Source: Wolbachia pipientis (GTDB lineage: Bacteria > Pseudomonadota > Alphaproteobacteria > Rickettsiales > Anaplasmataceae). From it: DNA of 64,000 nucleotides. Under the pieces are notes generated by a model, which did not search any database, was not told the DNA's origin, and saw nothing but the letters and a program-made list of their open reading frames with translations. Positions 18,395-29,029 of the stretch are shown here, one piece after another; within the stretch, counting starts at the first letter, position 1, and each line of letters begins with the position of its first letter. Location of the stretch: contig NZ_JAUCRB010000003.1 of assembly GCF_030373985.1 (NCBI RefSeq), positions 1 through 64,000 of the forward strand. Reading direction: 5' to 3'. The position numbers and the translations under genes are program-made.

Positions 18395-20570
18395 ATGTAT
18401 TTTAATCAACATGTTAAAGATAATGTTCCTTCAGTTAAGTAATCTACTATAAATATAAGTGGATTGGTCGGTTTTTTAAGACACGATAGGCACATTACAA
18501 AATTTAGCTTGTATGGATGTAATATTGACGATAAAGATACAAAAGAATTCACTAGGCTTACAAGCATTTCCTCGCTTGACTTACATGGAACCAAAATCAG
18601 TATTGAGGCTGTAGAAGCTTTAGCTAAACTTACAAATCTTACCTCGCTTGATTTACACTCAAATAAAATCAGTGACAAAGGCATAGAAGCTTTAGCTAAA
18701 TCTTATTATCTAAAGTTTAAAGCTTACAATAGGGATTGTGAGTACTGTGGAGATAAGTCTGATATTTACAGATTTCTAATAAAATTTTACTCTCAAAATA
18801 AATCTGTTGATAATTTAAGTCCAGACAGTATAAAAAAGGCAGTTTTTAATACTGCGCGGTTGGACTCTCGAGGAGAGACAATTGAATATGTGCTGGAAAG
18901 ATCTGACAAATGCCTTTGCTTAATTAACTCAAAAGACGAGCAAGTACATACGTTATTTCACTTCTACAGTTACAACCCTAGAGTGCAACAGCTTTTGCTT
19001 GATCGTGGCTTGATTCCTGAGAAAGAGCTAGAAAGAGACATGTTACAGAATACTTCACAAGACAGGTAAATCTGTACACGCAAGGCCAGCAGTTGAGCAA
19101 ACAAACTTTATCACTAAAAAACTAGCAGAATCTATAAGATCTAGTAAGAATGAGTTGGATCAGCAGTAACTTCTTATGTAAACAATATACCTAAACTACT
19201 TGAACAATATCAAAACAATCAGGTAAAAATGAGGTTACTTAGTCTTACAGAGAATGAAAAAAGAAGTGTAACGGAGGAACACTAAACGGTGGTTCTGTAC
19301 CAAGCAATAAGGCGTTTATTAAAGTTGTCACTGACGCAGCTAAGCAAGAGTTAGAAGAGAAGTATTTGAGAAGAAATCAAGATGGTCAGCATAATGAGAG
19401 ATTGCCTACAGAGAGATTACAATATGGTTACACAAGTGGTAGTGGAATGTTTATTACTATACCAGAGTCTGTAGGTTATATAAAACTGCTTATTGATAAT
19501 TTTTCTATTCCACTGAACGAAAAGAGAGAGTTGCTTGTTACTCTTATAGAACAAAATCCAGAGTTGGTAAGAGGAAAATTGTCTATAATGAGAAAGGAGC
19601 TTGGAAATAGCGGAATCTTCGATAGAGTACAACTTAGTAAAACAGAACTACATGTATTATTAAGTGGTATAGATGATGATGGAAAAGTAGATAAGTTGTT
19701 TAAAGAAATCAGTAATTTAGATACAGAAAGGATCTGGAGGGAGCAAAAAAATTTGTTCTCCTAAAACAAATATATATAGCAGCGACAACGTATGGTGAAA
19801 ATAACAATCTTGTATTCCAGGCACATGGAGCCAGATCATTAATAGTATAACTGAAGTTAGTGTAGAAATTATGGAACAGTATGATCGCTACTTAGAAGAA
19901 GAACAAAGGCGAGAAGTACAAAAAGATGTTATTACATTAAAGAGAACATTACACCATTTATAGAAAATTTAACTAAGAAATTAATTCAACATATTAGAAA
20001 TAGTCTAAAGTTCAGAGAAGATTTGGTAGACAATTTTGTGTGGGTGTGCCACCGGATTTAGATAGACCTGAAAAGACTACATTTGAGCAGCAAAGGGTCT
20101 TTGTAAAGATCAATCAAGAGTTTAGAGCAAATATCAAGAATTTATTGCCCAATTACTGTAGAAGTATACCAAAAGAAGACGAGTATGAAATTATCATTGA
20201 AGGATTACTTAAAATTTAGATAATGAAAGATTTTGCTCCAGAGGAAGATGACCAACCACAAATACTTATACAGTCTAATATAAAAGGTTTAAATCAATCA
20301 GTAAAGCAATCTCAAAGTGTTTATGGCAAAATAGGGTATTGGGTTGGTATGGTTATTGGAATAGCCGGAGTTGCTTTAGGAATAACTATTGCAGTTCACC
20401 TAGAGATGTTAGCGGTGGGGATAGCGATAGGAGCTTGTTGTCTGGTTGTTACTGCTGCACTCATATATTGTTGTATGAGCCTTCAAAGTCGCTTGCAATT
20501 AGCAATATCCAAGAGTTTTCTGGAGAACTACATCCATAACCAGGTTCGTAAAATTCACAAGACCCATTAA
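18395..20570 (+). pseudogene. large LRR / two-helix membrane protein gene, heavily decayed
   Basis: ATG 18395, preceded by GAGTGAGG, reads MYFNQHVKDNVPSVK and then TAA; the same frame continues to 19069. This part has two leucine-rich repeats (SISSLDLHGTKISIEAVEAL and NLTSLDLHSNKISDKGIEAL). Further pieces follow in changing frames: KNELDQQ, a 132-codon block at 19366-19764 (including LIEQNPELVRGKLSIMRKEL), YDRYLEEEQRREVQKDVI, and DLDRPEKTTFEQQRVFVKIN. The end is a 115-codon tail at 20223-20570 with two membrane helices (GIAGVALGITIAVHLEMLAV and GACCLVVTAALIYCC). At least six disruptions are seen. The original was probably a host-interaction or surface protein of 650-700 residues. The C-terminal helices recur in the pseudogene ending at 63480. 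Confidence 0.65.
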
Positions 20571-20642
20571 AATATTTTTTTACTTTTCACCGTATATTTC
20601 TCAACATATTATCTCTAAGTACTAATACAATAATTAACAATT

Positions 20643-23093
20643 ATGGCTTTATTGATAGTTGAGTCACCTGCGAAAGCGAAAACAATAGGTAAATATTTAA
20701 ATAAAGAGTTCAAAGTAGCAGCATCTTTTGGACATGTAAGAGATCTTCCTGTAAAAAACGGTTCTGTTGATCCAGATAACGGCTTTGCCATAAAATATGA
20801 GATTATTGAAAAAGCAGAAAAGTATGTAAAAGAGTTAGCAAGGGAAGCGAGTAAAACATCAGATATATACCTTGCAACAGATCCAGATAGGGAGGGGGAA
20901 GCAATAGCTTGGAATGTGATAGAGGCACTAAAGGAAAGGAAAGCAATCAATGATAAAAACAAAATTTACAGAGTAGTCTTTAATGAGATAACGAAAAAAG
21001 CAGTGCAAGAAGCAATAAAGAATCCACGTGAAATAAATATGGACTTAGTGCACGCGCAGCAAGCACGCAGAGCTTTGGATTATCTGGTTGGATTTAACTT
21101 GTCACCACTACTGTGGACAAAATTGTCAGGAAGTAAATCTGCAGGGCGAGTGCAATCTGTTGCATTAAAGCTTATATGCGAGCGGGAAGATGAAATTAGT
21201 AAATTTATAACACAGGAGTATTGGAGCATAAAGGCGGAGATGCAAAACAGCAAAGATGAGGCTTTTTTTGCTATGTTAAGCCACTATGACAATAAGAAGC
21301 TAGAAAAATTTGATATTAAGAACGAAGAAGAAGCAAAGGACTTAGTCAGGGAGATTGAATCAAGGCAGTATGCTATAAGCACAGTAGAACGCAAGCAAGT
21401 TAAGAGGAATCCGCTTCCTCCATTTATTACTTCAAGTCTTCAGCAAGATGCAGTGAATAAACTGTATTTTAATGTGAGGAATGTTATGCGCATAGCGCAA
21501 AACTTGTATGAAGGTATTGATATTGGTGGTGAAACTGTAGGGTTGATAACTTACATGCGTACAGATGGGCTTTATATTGCAGGTGAAGCTCTAAACTCAA
21601 TTAGAGAGTCGATTAAGTCGTTGTATGGCAATAAATATTTACCAAAGTCTCCTCGTCAATATGTAAAAAAGGTCAAAAATGCTCAGGAAGCGCATGAAGC
21701 AATTCGTCCAACTGATATAGATAGAACGCCAGATAGTATTAAGAACTATTTAACGCCAGAACAGTTTAAATTGTATGATTTGATCTGGAAAAGAACCATT
21801 GCAAGTCAGATGGAATCAGCGATCCTTGATCGAGTGGTAGTTGAAGTTAGTTCTACTGATCAGAAGGTAATTCTGCTAGCAAATGGATCGAGCATATTTT
21901 TTGACGGTTTCTATAAAGTTTATAAAGATAGTGCAGATAGTGGAGATGAAGGCCTGCTGCCTGTAATGAGAGAAGGTGAAGCGTGCAAGCTGATTTCTGT
22001 TGATCCAAAACAACATTTTACTCAACCTCCACCACGTTATAGTGAAGCAAGTATCGTAAAAAAAATGGAGGAAATTGGCATAGGACGTCCATCAACTTAT
22101 GCAACAATTATTTCGGTATTGCAGGACCGTGAGTACGTTACACTGGATAATAAAAGATTTATTCCAAGCAGTCGTGGTAAGATTGTTACCATATTTTTAG
22201 AAACTTTTTTTCAGCGTTGTGTGGAGTATGACTTCACAGCACAAATGGAAGAAAAGCTTGATTTAATCTCAAATGGGCGTGCAGATTGGAAAAAGGAGTT
22301 AGGCTATTTTTGGGTACCATTTTTTAACCATGTAAACTCTGTCAAGCAAATGACGCATGATGAGATTTTTAGCGGTATTAATGACTTGGTAATTGATTGG
22401 TTTTGTTCAGAGGAAGGAAAGAAAGAGATAGGTAAGAAATGTCCTGATTGCTCCGATGGAATATTAAAATTGAACTTTGGGCGAGCAGGGGTGTTTCTTG
22501 GATGTTCTAACTATCCCGCATGCAACCATATAAAAGAAATTACGGGTAGTAGCAACAACTCAGAATATCCAAAAAGTTTGGGTATAGAAGATTTAACAGA
22601 ACAAGAGGTGGTAATCAAGAAAGGTCCTTTTGGGCTTTACCTGCAGTTTAATAATGAGTCAGAAAAGAAAAAAGCGGTTTCTATACCCAAAGATATAAAT
22701 GTTAATGATATTGATCTTAGCACCGCTATCAAATTGCTTTCCTTGCCAAAAGTAATCGGAGTACATCCCGAAACTGGAAAGGAAATAAAAATAGGCCTTG
22801 GACGATTTGGGTACTATATTTTTTATGATGGTAGATACTTTTCTCTTAAGAAGAGTTCCAAGGAGGTATTGGAAACACGGTTGAATGAAGCTGTGCAAAT
22901 TATTACAAGCAGCCCACGCAAAGAGCTAAAATCTCTTGGGTTTAATGAAAAGGGAAAAGAGGTTTTCATTTGCAATGGTAGATATGGATTCTATATAAAA
23001 TGCGGTAAAGCAAATGTTGCTTTGGGTAAGAATGCAGATATTGAGAGCATAGATTTGAAAAAAGCTTTAGAATTAATTAAAAATAAAAAGTAA
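20643..23093 (+). CDS. topA: DNA topoisomerase I (type IA)
   Basis: Relaxes negative supercoils by single-strand passage. The 816-residue protein starts directly with the TOPRIM motif IVESPAKAKTIGKYL. It has DPDREGEAIAWN around residue 82 and the catalytic tyrosine Tyr304 in GLITYMRTDG. A C-terminal four-cysteine zinc finger (CPDC...CSNYPAC) lies around residues 600-630, followed by topoisomerase C-terminal repeats (GPFGLYLQFNN, GRFGYYIFYDGRYF, NGRYGFYIKCG). The length is normal for alphaproteobacteria. Start is fixed by the TOPRIM domain. It stands alone between pseudogene DNA and a small ankyrin gene. Confidence 0.97.
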   Translation: MALLIVESPAKAKTIGKYLNKEFKVAASFGHVRDLPVKNGSVDPDNGFAIKYEIIEKAEKYVKELAREASKTSDIYLATDPDREGEAIAWNVIEALKERKAINDKNKIYRVVFNEITKKAVQEAIKNPREINMDLVHAQQARRALDYLVGFNLSPLLWTKLSGSKSAGRVQSVALKLICEREDEISKFITQEYWSIKAEMQNSKDEAFFAMLSHYDNKKLEKFDIKNEEEAKDLVREIESRQYAISTVERKQVKRNPLPPFITSSLQQDAVNKLYFNVRNVMRIAQNLYEGIDIGGETVGLITYMRTDGLYIAGEALNSIRESIKSLYGNKYLPKSPRQYVKKVKNAQEAHEAIRPTDIDRTPDSIKNYLTPEQFKLYDLIWKRTIASQMESAILDRVVVEVSSTDQKVILLANGSSIFFDGFYKVYKDSADSGDEGLLPVMREGEACKLISVDPKQHFTQPPPRYSEASIVKKMEEIGIGRPSTYATIISVLQDREYVTLDNKRFIPSSRGKIVTIFLETFFQRCVEYDFTAQMEEKLDLISNGRADWKKELGYFWVPFFNHVNSVKQMTHDEIFSGINDLVIDWFCSEEGKKEIGKKCPDCSDGILKLNFGRAGVFLGCSNYPACNHIKEITGSSNNSEYPKSLGIEDLTEQEVVIKKGPFGLYLQFNNESEKKKAVSIPKDINVNDIDLSTAIKLLSLPKVIGVHPETGKEIKIGLGRFGYYIFYDGRYFSLKKSSKEVLETRLNEAVQIITSSPRKELKSLGFNEKGKEVFICNGRYGFYIKCGKANVALGKNADIESIDLKKALELIKNKK

Positions 23094-23186
23094 GTACTTA
23101 AAAGATATCTGCAGTTTTTTTGTAAATGTAATGTGTTGAGCTTTATAAAATACTTGTCAATCATTAGCGTATATAGAGATAAAATT

Positions 23187-23552
23187 ATGTTAAATAGTGT
23201 AGAGCATCATGATTTGTATGAAGTTTTAAGAAGATATTATGAAAATAAGAATAAGTGGGCAGACTATGAGCGTCTAATAGGCAAGCATGCAGACATTAAT
23301 GCCAAAGACAGTAAAGAAAGAACTGCTTTACATTATGCTGTTTTTTCTAATAAGACTAATATGGTTGAGCTTCTTCTCGAAGCAGGAGCTAAAACTAATA
23401 TAAAAGATAATGTTGGTAAAGAACCACTTTCTCTTACTAAGAGTAAAGAGATAATTGCTTTATTTGAAAGCCTACCTGCTAGGTGCCTTTCTAGTGTTAT
23501 GGTCAGCTGTCTTCTAGCTCCCTTTTCTCTTTGTTTGTGTAGGATGATTTAA
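23187..23552 (+). CDS. short ankyrin-repeat protein, possibly truncated
   Basis: A 121-residue frame starting at ATG 23187 (MLNSVEHHDLYEVLRR); a longer frame upstream (23133) uses a non-ATG codon and adds nothing conserved. It contains one full ankyrin repeat (DSKERTALHYAVFSNKTNMVELLLEAGAKTN, about residues 44-74) and part of a second (IKDNVGKEPLSL). It then ends in an abrupt Cys/Leu-rich tail, CLSSVMVSCLLAPFSLCLC, which may be a single membrane segment or frameshifted read-through. Ankyrin proteins of this clade often bind host proteins, but a repeat pair this small says little about target. It may be the 5' remnant of a longer gene. Confidence 0.5.
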   Translation: MLNSVEHHDLYEVLRRYYENKNKWADYERLIGKHADINAKDSKERTALHYAVFSNKTNMVELLLEAGAKTNIKDNVGKEPLSLTKSKEIIALFESLPARCLSSVMVSCLLAPFSLCLCRMI

Positions 23553-23719
23553 CATGAATTGAGGCCTTGGTGTGCTTCAGTTTACTAGGTGAATGGTATA
23601 GGTATGGTATAGGTGAAGAAATTCTACTTTTTTTGAAGTACAACTTAACTTCAACTTGAGGTTTACCAAAGAGAAGATGTAGGAAGTAGAGGTACCCTAG
23701 CACGGAAATTTTTTTGTGA

Positions 23720-24529
23720 TTATGAGGATTTACAATCAGAGCAAACTACCTGACCACGTGAAACTGATTTCATCTCATCTGTTGAAACTTGATTTGAGCA
23801 GAATATACATTTTATTTTATCACTTGGGGCAAGTGAGTTATCAACAGCAATTCTGTCATCAAAAACAAAACACTCGCCTTCCCAATTACCATTTTTATTA
23901 TGAGTTCTTTTGAGGTAAGAAAGAATACCACCTTTAAGGTGGTACACGTCGTTAAATCCAAGGCTTTTCATATACGCTGTGGATTTCTCGCATCTGATTC
24001 CACCAGTGCAGTACATAGCTACTTTCAGATTTTTGCTCTGAGAAAATGACTCAGCCCACTGAGGAAACTCACGAAAACATTGAGTATGTGGATTGATTGC
24101 ATTCTTAAACTTGCCTAGCTTCACTTCATACTCATTTCGTGTGTCTATTACTAAAACTTCAGGTTGAGAGATAAAATCATCCCAATGTTCTGGGTCTACA
24201 TATTGACCTCTAAGGGAAATATCAAGATTGCTTACACCGAGATTTACAATTTCTCTTTTTAACTTCACTTTCATCTTACTAAATGGTTGAAATTCTGCTG
24301 TGCTTTCTTTCCACGTGAGGTCTTTCAACCTGCAATCGGAACGTAGAAAATCAAATATTGTATTAACTGCGTTTCTTTTTCCGGATATAGTTGCATTGAT
24401 ACCCTCTTCTGCAAGAAGTATAGTGCCCTTTAACTCAACGTTGTCGCACGCAGCTTTTATTTCGTCTTTCATGTCATAATAGTTAGAGAGCTCTACAAAT
24501 TGGTAGAAAGTTGCTAAGACAAAGCTCAT
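23720..24529 (-). CDS. trhO: tRNA uridine(34) hydroxylase, rhodanese family
   Basis: Oxygen-dependent formation of 5-hydroxyuridine at wobble U34 (TrhO/YceA). The 269-residue protein has the N-terminal acylphosphatase-like domain with LLAEEGINATISG, then a rhodanese domain with VLVIDTRNEYE. The active loop is CTGGIRCEKS with Cys174. Two CxxC pairs near the C-terminus (CIFC and CSDC) probably bind zinc. Length and order match the short alphaproteobacterial members. It is divergently arranged with the ABC permease gene at 24659, and the 129-base gap must hold both promoters. Confidence 0.93.
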   Translation of the reverse strand: MSFVLATFYQFVELSNYYDMKDEIKAACDNVELKGTILLAEEGINATISGKRNAVNTIFDFLRSDCRLKDLTWKESTAEFQPFSKMKVKLKREIVNLGVSNLDISLRGQYVDPEHWDDFISQPEVLVIDTRNEYEVKLGKFKNAINPHTQCFREFPQWAESFSQSKNLKVAMYCTGGIRCEKSTAYMKSLGFNDVYHLKGGILSYLKRTHNKNGNWEGECFVFDDRIAVDNSLAPSDKIKCIFCSNQVSTDEMKSVSRGQVVCSDCKSS

Positions 24530-24658
24530 AATTATTAACTTATCAACTTAAAGCATAATATATAAAACTACAAAGATATTCAATAGATCAGCTGTTAATT
24601 ACTGGATATCTTCAGCTTTTGCATATAACATTTTTATATTTAATACAGATTCAAGTTA

Positions 24659-26257
24659 GTGTTTTTAAGAATATTTAAAAATATATTCTTATTTCTAGTA
24701 AGTATATTATTTATCTGCCCTATACTATCGTTAATATCGATTCTATTTACAGAATCAGCAAGTTCTGGGTGGGTAATCGGTACACTTTTTCCTGAATACA
24801 TACTAAATACATTAATTTTGATGATAGGGGTTGGAAGTATATCTTTTATATTTGGGATGATACCAGCTTGGCTAATTACGTTTTTTTCATTTCCTGGGAG
24901 TAGGATTTTTGAGGTTGCTTTGTTTTTTCCGATATCAATTCCTGGATATATAGTATCGTTTGTTTACGTCAACGCACTAGAGTTTTCAGGTCCAACACAA
25001 AGTTTGTTAAGAGAACTTTTTCACTGGAACAAAGGTGATTATTGGTTTCCTGAGATAAAATCTCTAGGTGGTGGAATATTAGTAATGGGATTCAGTTTAT
25101 ATCCGTATGTTTACATATTAGTCCGCTCAAGTCTAAAGAATGTTGGTAACTCGGTTACTATTGCGTCAACACTTGGGTTTTCCTCATTACAGAGCTTGTT
25201 TTCTGTCGTAATACCTTCTATACGCCCATCAATTATAGCTGGGTTATCCTTGGTACTAATGGAAATAATTACAGATTTTGGCACACCACAGTTTCTTGCA
25301 ATTGACACTTTTACTACAGGGATATATCGCACCTGGTTTTTACTGCGTGATAAATATTTAGCAGTTATTTTAGCAGTTGCAGAATTGGTTTTCATTGCAG
25401 CACTAATAACTATTGAAAAGATTCTGCAGAAAAAGGGAATATCCTATTCTGCAATCAATACTAATTCAGACTATCACAACAAGCGGAATATAAGTGGTAC
25501 TGTGCAATTGATCTTTGCTTATGCCATGTGTATACTGCCAATATTAATAGGTTTTGCTTTGCCAATTGTTCCACTCATATATTGGAGTATAGAGGAGGGG
25601 TTTTTTATATACGAAGCAAGATTCTACAACATAGTAGCAAATAGCTTTAGTTTATCATTTATTACCGCACTAATCTCAATTAGCATTGCAATAGTGATTG
25701 GGTATACGGCACGTAAAAATAAGATAATCAATAATATAACGCGTCTCATTTCTTTAGGCTATGCAATTCCAAATGCAATTATTGCGATTAGTTTAATAAT
25801 ATTTTTAAGCAAGATATCCTCTTTTGTTACTCAATATATTGTAGAAATTAGCTTGGTAGGAACTATTGGCGCTTTGATTTACTCATATTTATTTCGTTTT
25901 TTTGCTATATCTTTCAAGGCAATAGAATCTGGACTTAAAAAAACACCAAGTGAAATTGAGTGGACCGCATATACTATGGGTCATGGACCTATTTCCACGT
26001 GTCTAAATGTTCATATTCCTCTAATTAGGAAAAGTATACTGTCAGGATTTTTGCTTGTGTTTATGGATACTATCAAGGAGCTTACTGCAACGCTCATTGT
26101 AAGGCCATTTAATTTTGAAACTATATCAACTAGAATATATGAGCTTGTAAGCGATGAGCGCTATAGAGAGGCTGCGCCATTTTCGTTAGTGATAGTTATA
26201 ATCGGCTTAGTTTCTACAATAGTCTTGTTTAAGCTTGGTGATGAAAATAAAGAGTAA
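24659..26257 (+). CDS. fbpB: ABC transporter permease, Fe(III)-type
   Basis: Inner-membrane channel of a binding-protein-dependent importer, most like the iron(III) FbpB/AfuB class. The 532-residue protein is an internally fused double permease. Each half has about six helices and an EAA loop: ASTLGFSSLQSLFSVVIPSI in the first half and AYTMGHGPISTCLNVHIPLI in the second. The apparent start is GTG 24659. The ATPase and binding protein are not in this window, so the system is assembled from dispersed genes. The substrate is inferred from the two-in-one architecture. Confidence 0.85.
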   Translation: MFLRIFKNIFLFLVSILFICPILSLISILFTESASSGWVIGTLFPEYILNTLILMIGVGSISFIFGMIPAWLITFFSFPGSRIFEVALFFPISIPGYIVSFVYVNALEFSGPTQSLLRELFHWNKGDYWFPEIKSLGGGILVMGFSLYPYVYILVRSSLKNVGNSVTIASTLGFSSLQSLFSVVIPSIRPSIIAGLSLVLMEIITDFGTPQFLAIDTFTTGIYRTWFLLRDKYLAVILAVAELVFIAALITIEKILQKKGISYSAINTNSDYHNKRNISGTVQLIFAYAMCILPILIGFALPIVPLIYWSIEEGFFIYEARFYNIVANSFSLSFITALISISIAIVIGYTARKNKIINNITRLISLGYAIPNAIIAISLIIFLSKISSFVTQYIVEISLVGTIGALIYSYLFRFFAISFKAIESGLKKTPSEIEWTAYTMGHGPISTCLNVHIPLIRKSILSGFLLVFMDTIKELTATLIVRPFNFETISTRIYELVSDERYREAAPFSLVIVIIGLVSTIVLFKLGDENKE

Positions 26258-26281
26258 GTTTTTTGTGAAAATTTGGTAGGT

Positions 26282-26692
26282 CTAATGTGGCTTAATGTTT
26301 ATATATGGGCTATCCAAAGAGAAAGGCGGTATCATGACCTCAAAAGTTTTTGTGCTTGCTTCGTTTAGAAATTCGTACTTACCTTGCATTATTCCTGACG
26401 GTGCATTCAAATATGTCCCGCTTGTGTATCTAAATACCTCTCCAGGTTTTATCACAGGCTGCTTTCCAATAACACCAACACCTGTAATTTCATTTACCTT
26501 CCCTTTATAATCTATTATTTGCCAATGGCGGCTTAATAATTGAATAGTTGATGGACTTTTATTTTTTATCTTGACGCTGTACACCCATACATAGCAATTT
26601 TCATAAGGGATAGATTGCTCCTCAATATAGACAGGCAAAACTGTAACTTCAACAGAGTTAGTAGTAAGTATGTATTCTAGGGCCATTATCAT
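26282..26692 (-). CDS. apaG: ApaG domain protein
   Basis: Small beta-sandwich (fibronectin-III-like) protein of 136 residues; ApaG members are linked genetically to divalent cation handling, but the biochemical role is unsettled. Diagnostic segments are [28 protein letters not shown], the loop [22 protein letters not shown] with its glycine-rich diphosphate-binding-like turn, and IMQGKYEF. Met3 (26686) is an alternative start. It is convergent with the ABC permease and divergent from purK. Confidence 0.92.
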   Translation of the reverse strand: MIMALEYILTTNSVEVTVLPVYIEEQSIPYENCYVWVYSVKIKNKSPSTIQLLSRHWQIIDYKGKVNEITGVGVIGKQPVIKPGEVFRYTSGTYLNAPSGIMQGKYEFLNEASTKTFEVMIPPFSLDSPYINIKPH

Positions 26693-26782
26693 GGTAAGAA
26701 AGCGACATCTAGTTATACACTATTTTCATAGATTCTTCAAGTGTATTGTCGTATTCTAATCAGGAATTATTCATCAAATAAT

Positions 26783-27859
26783 ATGAATAGATTAGGTACA
26801 CTCAGCAAAAGAGTAATAGGGATAATAGGTAGTGGACAATTAGGTAAAATGACCGCTATTGCTGCAATAAAACTTGGACAAAAAGCACATATTTTTGCCA
26901 ATGCTAAAGATGATCCAGCTTGCTCTGTTGCTGATAGTTTAACAGTAGCAGATTTTTCTGATAGAAAGGCACTTGAATTTTTTGCACGAAGTGTAGATTT
27001 GATTACTATTGAATCTGAAAATGTTCCATGTAACGCAATTGACATTGTATCACAGAATGTAGATTTTTATCCGGGTAAAAAAGCATTACATATTTCTCAA
27101 AATAGACTTAGAGAGAAAGATTTTATTAGAAATTTGGGCATAAGAACCGCCAGTTACAAAAGTATACGAAATTATAATGAGCTGTTAGAAAGCAGTAAAG
27201 CTTTTGGCTATCCGACAAGGCTGAAAACAACAGAAATGGGTTACGATGGAAAAGGACAATATGTAATCGAGAATGATTCTGAAGCGAAGCAATTTGCTTC
27301 CTTTAATTGGAATACACAGTATATTCTTGAGGCAGGTGTTGACTTACTAAAAGAGATTTCAATAGTTATTGCAAGGGACAGAAACGGTAAAGTAACTTTT
27401 TTTCCCATAGCAGAAAACCACCATGTTGATGGAATACTTGATACTTCAACAGTGCCAGCTAGAATAGATAGCAAATTAACTCAAGAGGTACAACAAACCG
27501 CAGAGAAAATAGCAGATGCACTTGATGTAATAGGAATTCTAGCTATTGAATTTTTCGTTACTGAAAGTAATGAGCTGCTAGTTAATGAACTAGCTCCAAG
27601 ACCTCATAATTCTTGCCACTGGAGCTTGGATGCATGTAATGTTAGTCAATTTGAACAACTGGTTAGGGTAATATGCAGGTTACCTGTGCAAGAGGTGATA
27701 TTGCGCTTTCCTTGCATGACGAAAAACATAATAGGTAGTGATATATACGATTCTTACAGGTATTTGAGCAACAAAAAAGCTAGTTTAACTTTATATGGGA
27801 AAAAAGAGGTAAGGGATAAACGTAAAATGGGACATGTAAATATAGATTTAAGTTATTAA
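26783..27859 (+). CDS. purK: 5-(carboxyamino)imidazole ribonucleotide synthase
   Basis: ATP-dependent carboxylation of AIR to N5-CAIR in purine synthesis. From ATG 26783 the protein has 358 residues. The N-terminal GIIGSGQLGKM begins the biotin-carboxylase-like fold. The ATP-grasp core includes RLKTTEMGYDGKGQYVI and YILEAGVDLLKEISIVIARD, followed by NELAPRPHNSCHWSLDAC, the metal- and substrate-binding block of PurK. A 14-codon upstream extension exists but lacks conserved residues, so the internal ATG is chosen. The partner purE is not in the window. Confidence 0.95.
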   Translation: MNRLGTLSKRVIGIIGSGQLGKMTAIAAIKLGQKAHIFANAKDDPACSVADSLTVADFSDRKALEFFARSVDLITIESENVPCNAIDIVSQNVDFYPGKKALHISQNRLREKDFIRNLGIRTASYKSIRNYNELLESSKAFGYPTRLKTTEMGYDGKGQYVIENDSEAKQFASFNWNTQYILEAGVDLLKEISIVIARDRNGKVTFFPIAENHHVDGILDTSTVPARIDSKLTQEVQQTAEKIADALDVIGILAIEFFVTESNELLVNELAPRPHNSCHWSLDACNVSQFEQLVRVICRLPVQEVILRFPCMTKNIIGSDIYDSYRYLSNKKASLTLYGKKEVRDKRKMGHVNIDLSY

Positions 27860-27860
27860 A

Positions 27861-28889
27861 TTATAAGTGCTCCCTCATCAAAATCTCCAGAATCTGCACT
27901 ATATTGAGTGCTGCACCTTTACGCAGATTGTCAGCCACTATCCACATATTTAATCCATGTTCAATGGTATTATCTTTTCTAATACGCGATACGTATACGG
28001 CATCTTCCTGTACAACATCAATTTGAGTTGTATATTCACCGTCTTCGCGCCTATCGTACACTAAAATTCCATTATCTTCGGCTTCACTTAGCACTTTGCG
28101 AGCTTGTTCTTCAGTTATACGGTGGTAAAACTCAACATTTACTGCTATGGCATGACCAATGAAAACAGGTACCCTTACGCAAGTTGCAGTAACTTTTATA
28201 TCCTCTCCTAAAATTTTTTTTGTCTCCTCTTGCATTTTCCATTCCTCTTTTGTAGAGCCATCTTTCATGAATTTTCCTATATGAGGAATGCAATTGAATG
28301 CTATTTGCTTAGGGAATATTTTAGGTTTTTTAGTTTCGTTCATAAAGATTTTTTTTGTTTGGTTGTAGAGTTCATCCATTGCTGCTTTTCCTGCACCGGA
28401 AGTTGATTGATAAGTTGAAGCAACAATTCTATTTATTTTTGCCTTTTGGTGTAATAAATGTAGTACTAGCAGCATCTGTATTATAGTACAGTTTGGATTG
28501 GATATTATGTTGTGGTTTTTGTATTCCGTGATTTTTTCTTTATTAATCTCTGGAATAACTAGTGGCACACCTTCTTTCATCCTAAAATGGGAGCTATTAT
28601 CTATCACAATGCATCCTGCCTCAGTTGCAATTGGTACGTATTTTTCAGAAACATAAGATCTGGCACAGAAAATAGCTATGCTAATTCCAGCAAAATCATA
28701 ATCTTCAAGACATGAGACGTTTAATTCTTTATTGCCAAAACTCACCTTTTTCCCCTTTGATTTTTTTGATGCGAGTGTAATAACAAAATCTATTGAAATT
28801 TTTTTCTCGTCTTGAAACTCAGCAAGTATGCTCAGCACCTCGCGCCCCACTCTTCCGGTTGCTCCAACAACAGCAATTTTATGTTCCAT
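27861..28889 (-). CDS. asd: aspartate-semialdehyde dehydrogenase
   Basis: Reduces aspartyl phosphate to aspartate semialdehyde, supplying diaminopimelate/lysine and related pathways. The 342-residue protein shows the NADP-binding GATGRVGREVL (residues 9-19) and the active-site cysteine Cys134 in SNPNCTIIQM. STYQSTSGAGKAAMDELYNQ and RVPVFIGHAIAVNVEF further match the family. The stop is two bases from the purK stop on the other strand, so the two genes are tightly convergent. In wall-poor Wolbachia-type bacteria the DAP branch is retained, which gives context for this gene and for mreB and pal. Confidence 0.96.
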   Translation of the reverse strand: MEHKIAVVGATGRVGREVLSILAEFQDEKKISIDFVITLASKKSKGKKVSFGNKELNVSCLEDYDFAGISIAIFCARSYVSEKYVPIATEAGCIVIDNSSHFRMKEGVPLVIPEINKEKITEYKNHNIISNPNCTIIQMLLVLHLLHQKAKINRIVASTYQSTSGAGKAAMDELYNQTKKIFMNETKKPKIFPKQIAFNCIPHIGKFMKDGSTKEEWKMQEETKKILGEDIKVTATCVRVPVFIGHAIAVNVEFYHRITEEQARKVLSEAEDNGILVYDRREDGEYTTQIDVVQEDAVYVSRIRKDNTIEHGLNMWIVADNLRKGAALNIVQILEILMREHL

Positions 28890-29029
28890 ATAGATAAACC
28901 TCTAACTTTAAAGGTATATTATATTTTTACTGATAAAATGTACAATTATTTTAATATTTTTACCTTGAAATTAATTGTAACTTAGTTGTTATTATACAAT
29001 ATAGATTGTATTACATAATAAAGTGAGAG

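Noticed and set aside
23582-23622. Tandem GGTATAGGTAT-like repeat near 23594.
   Set aside because: Only about two imperfect units; too short to call a tandem repeat locus.
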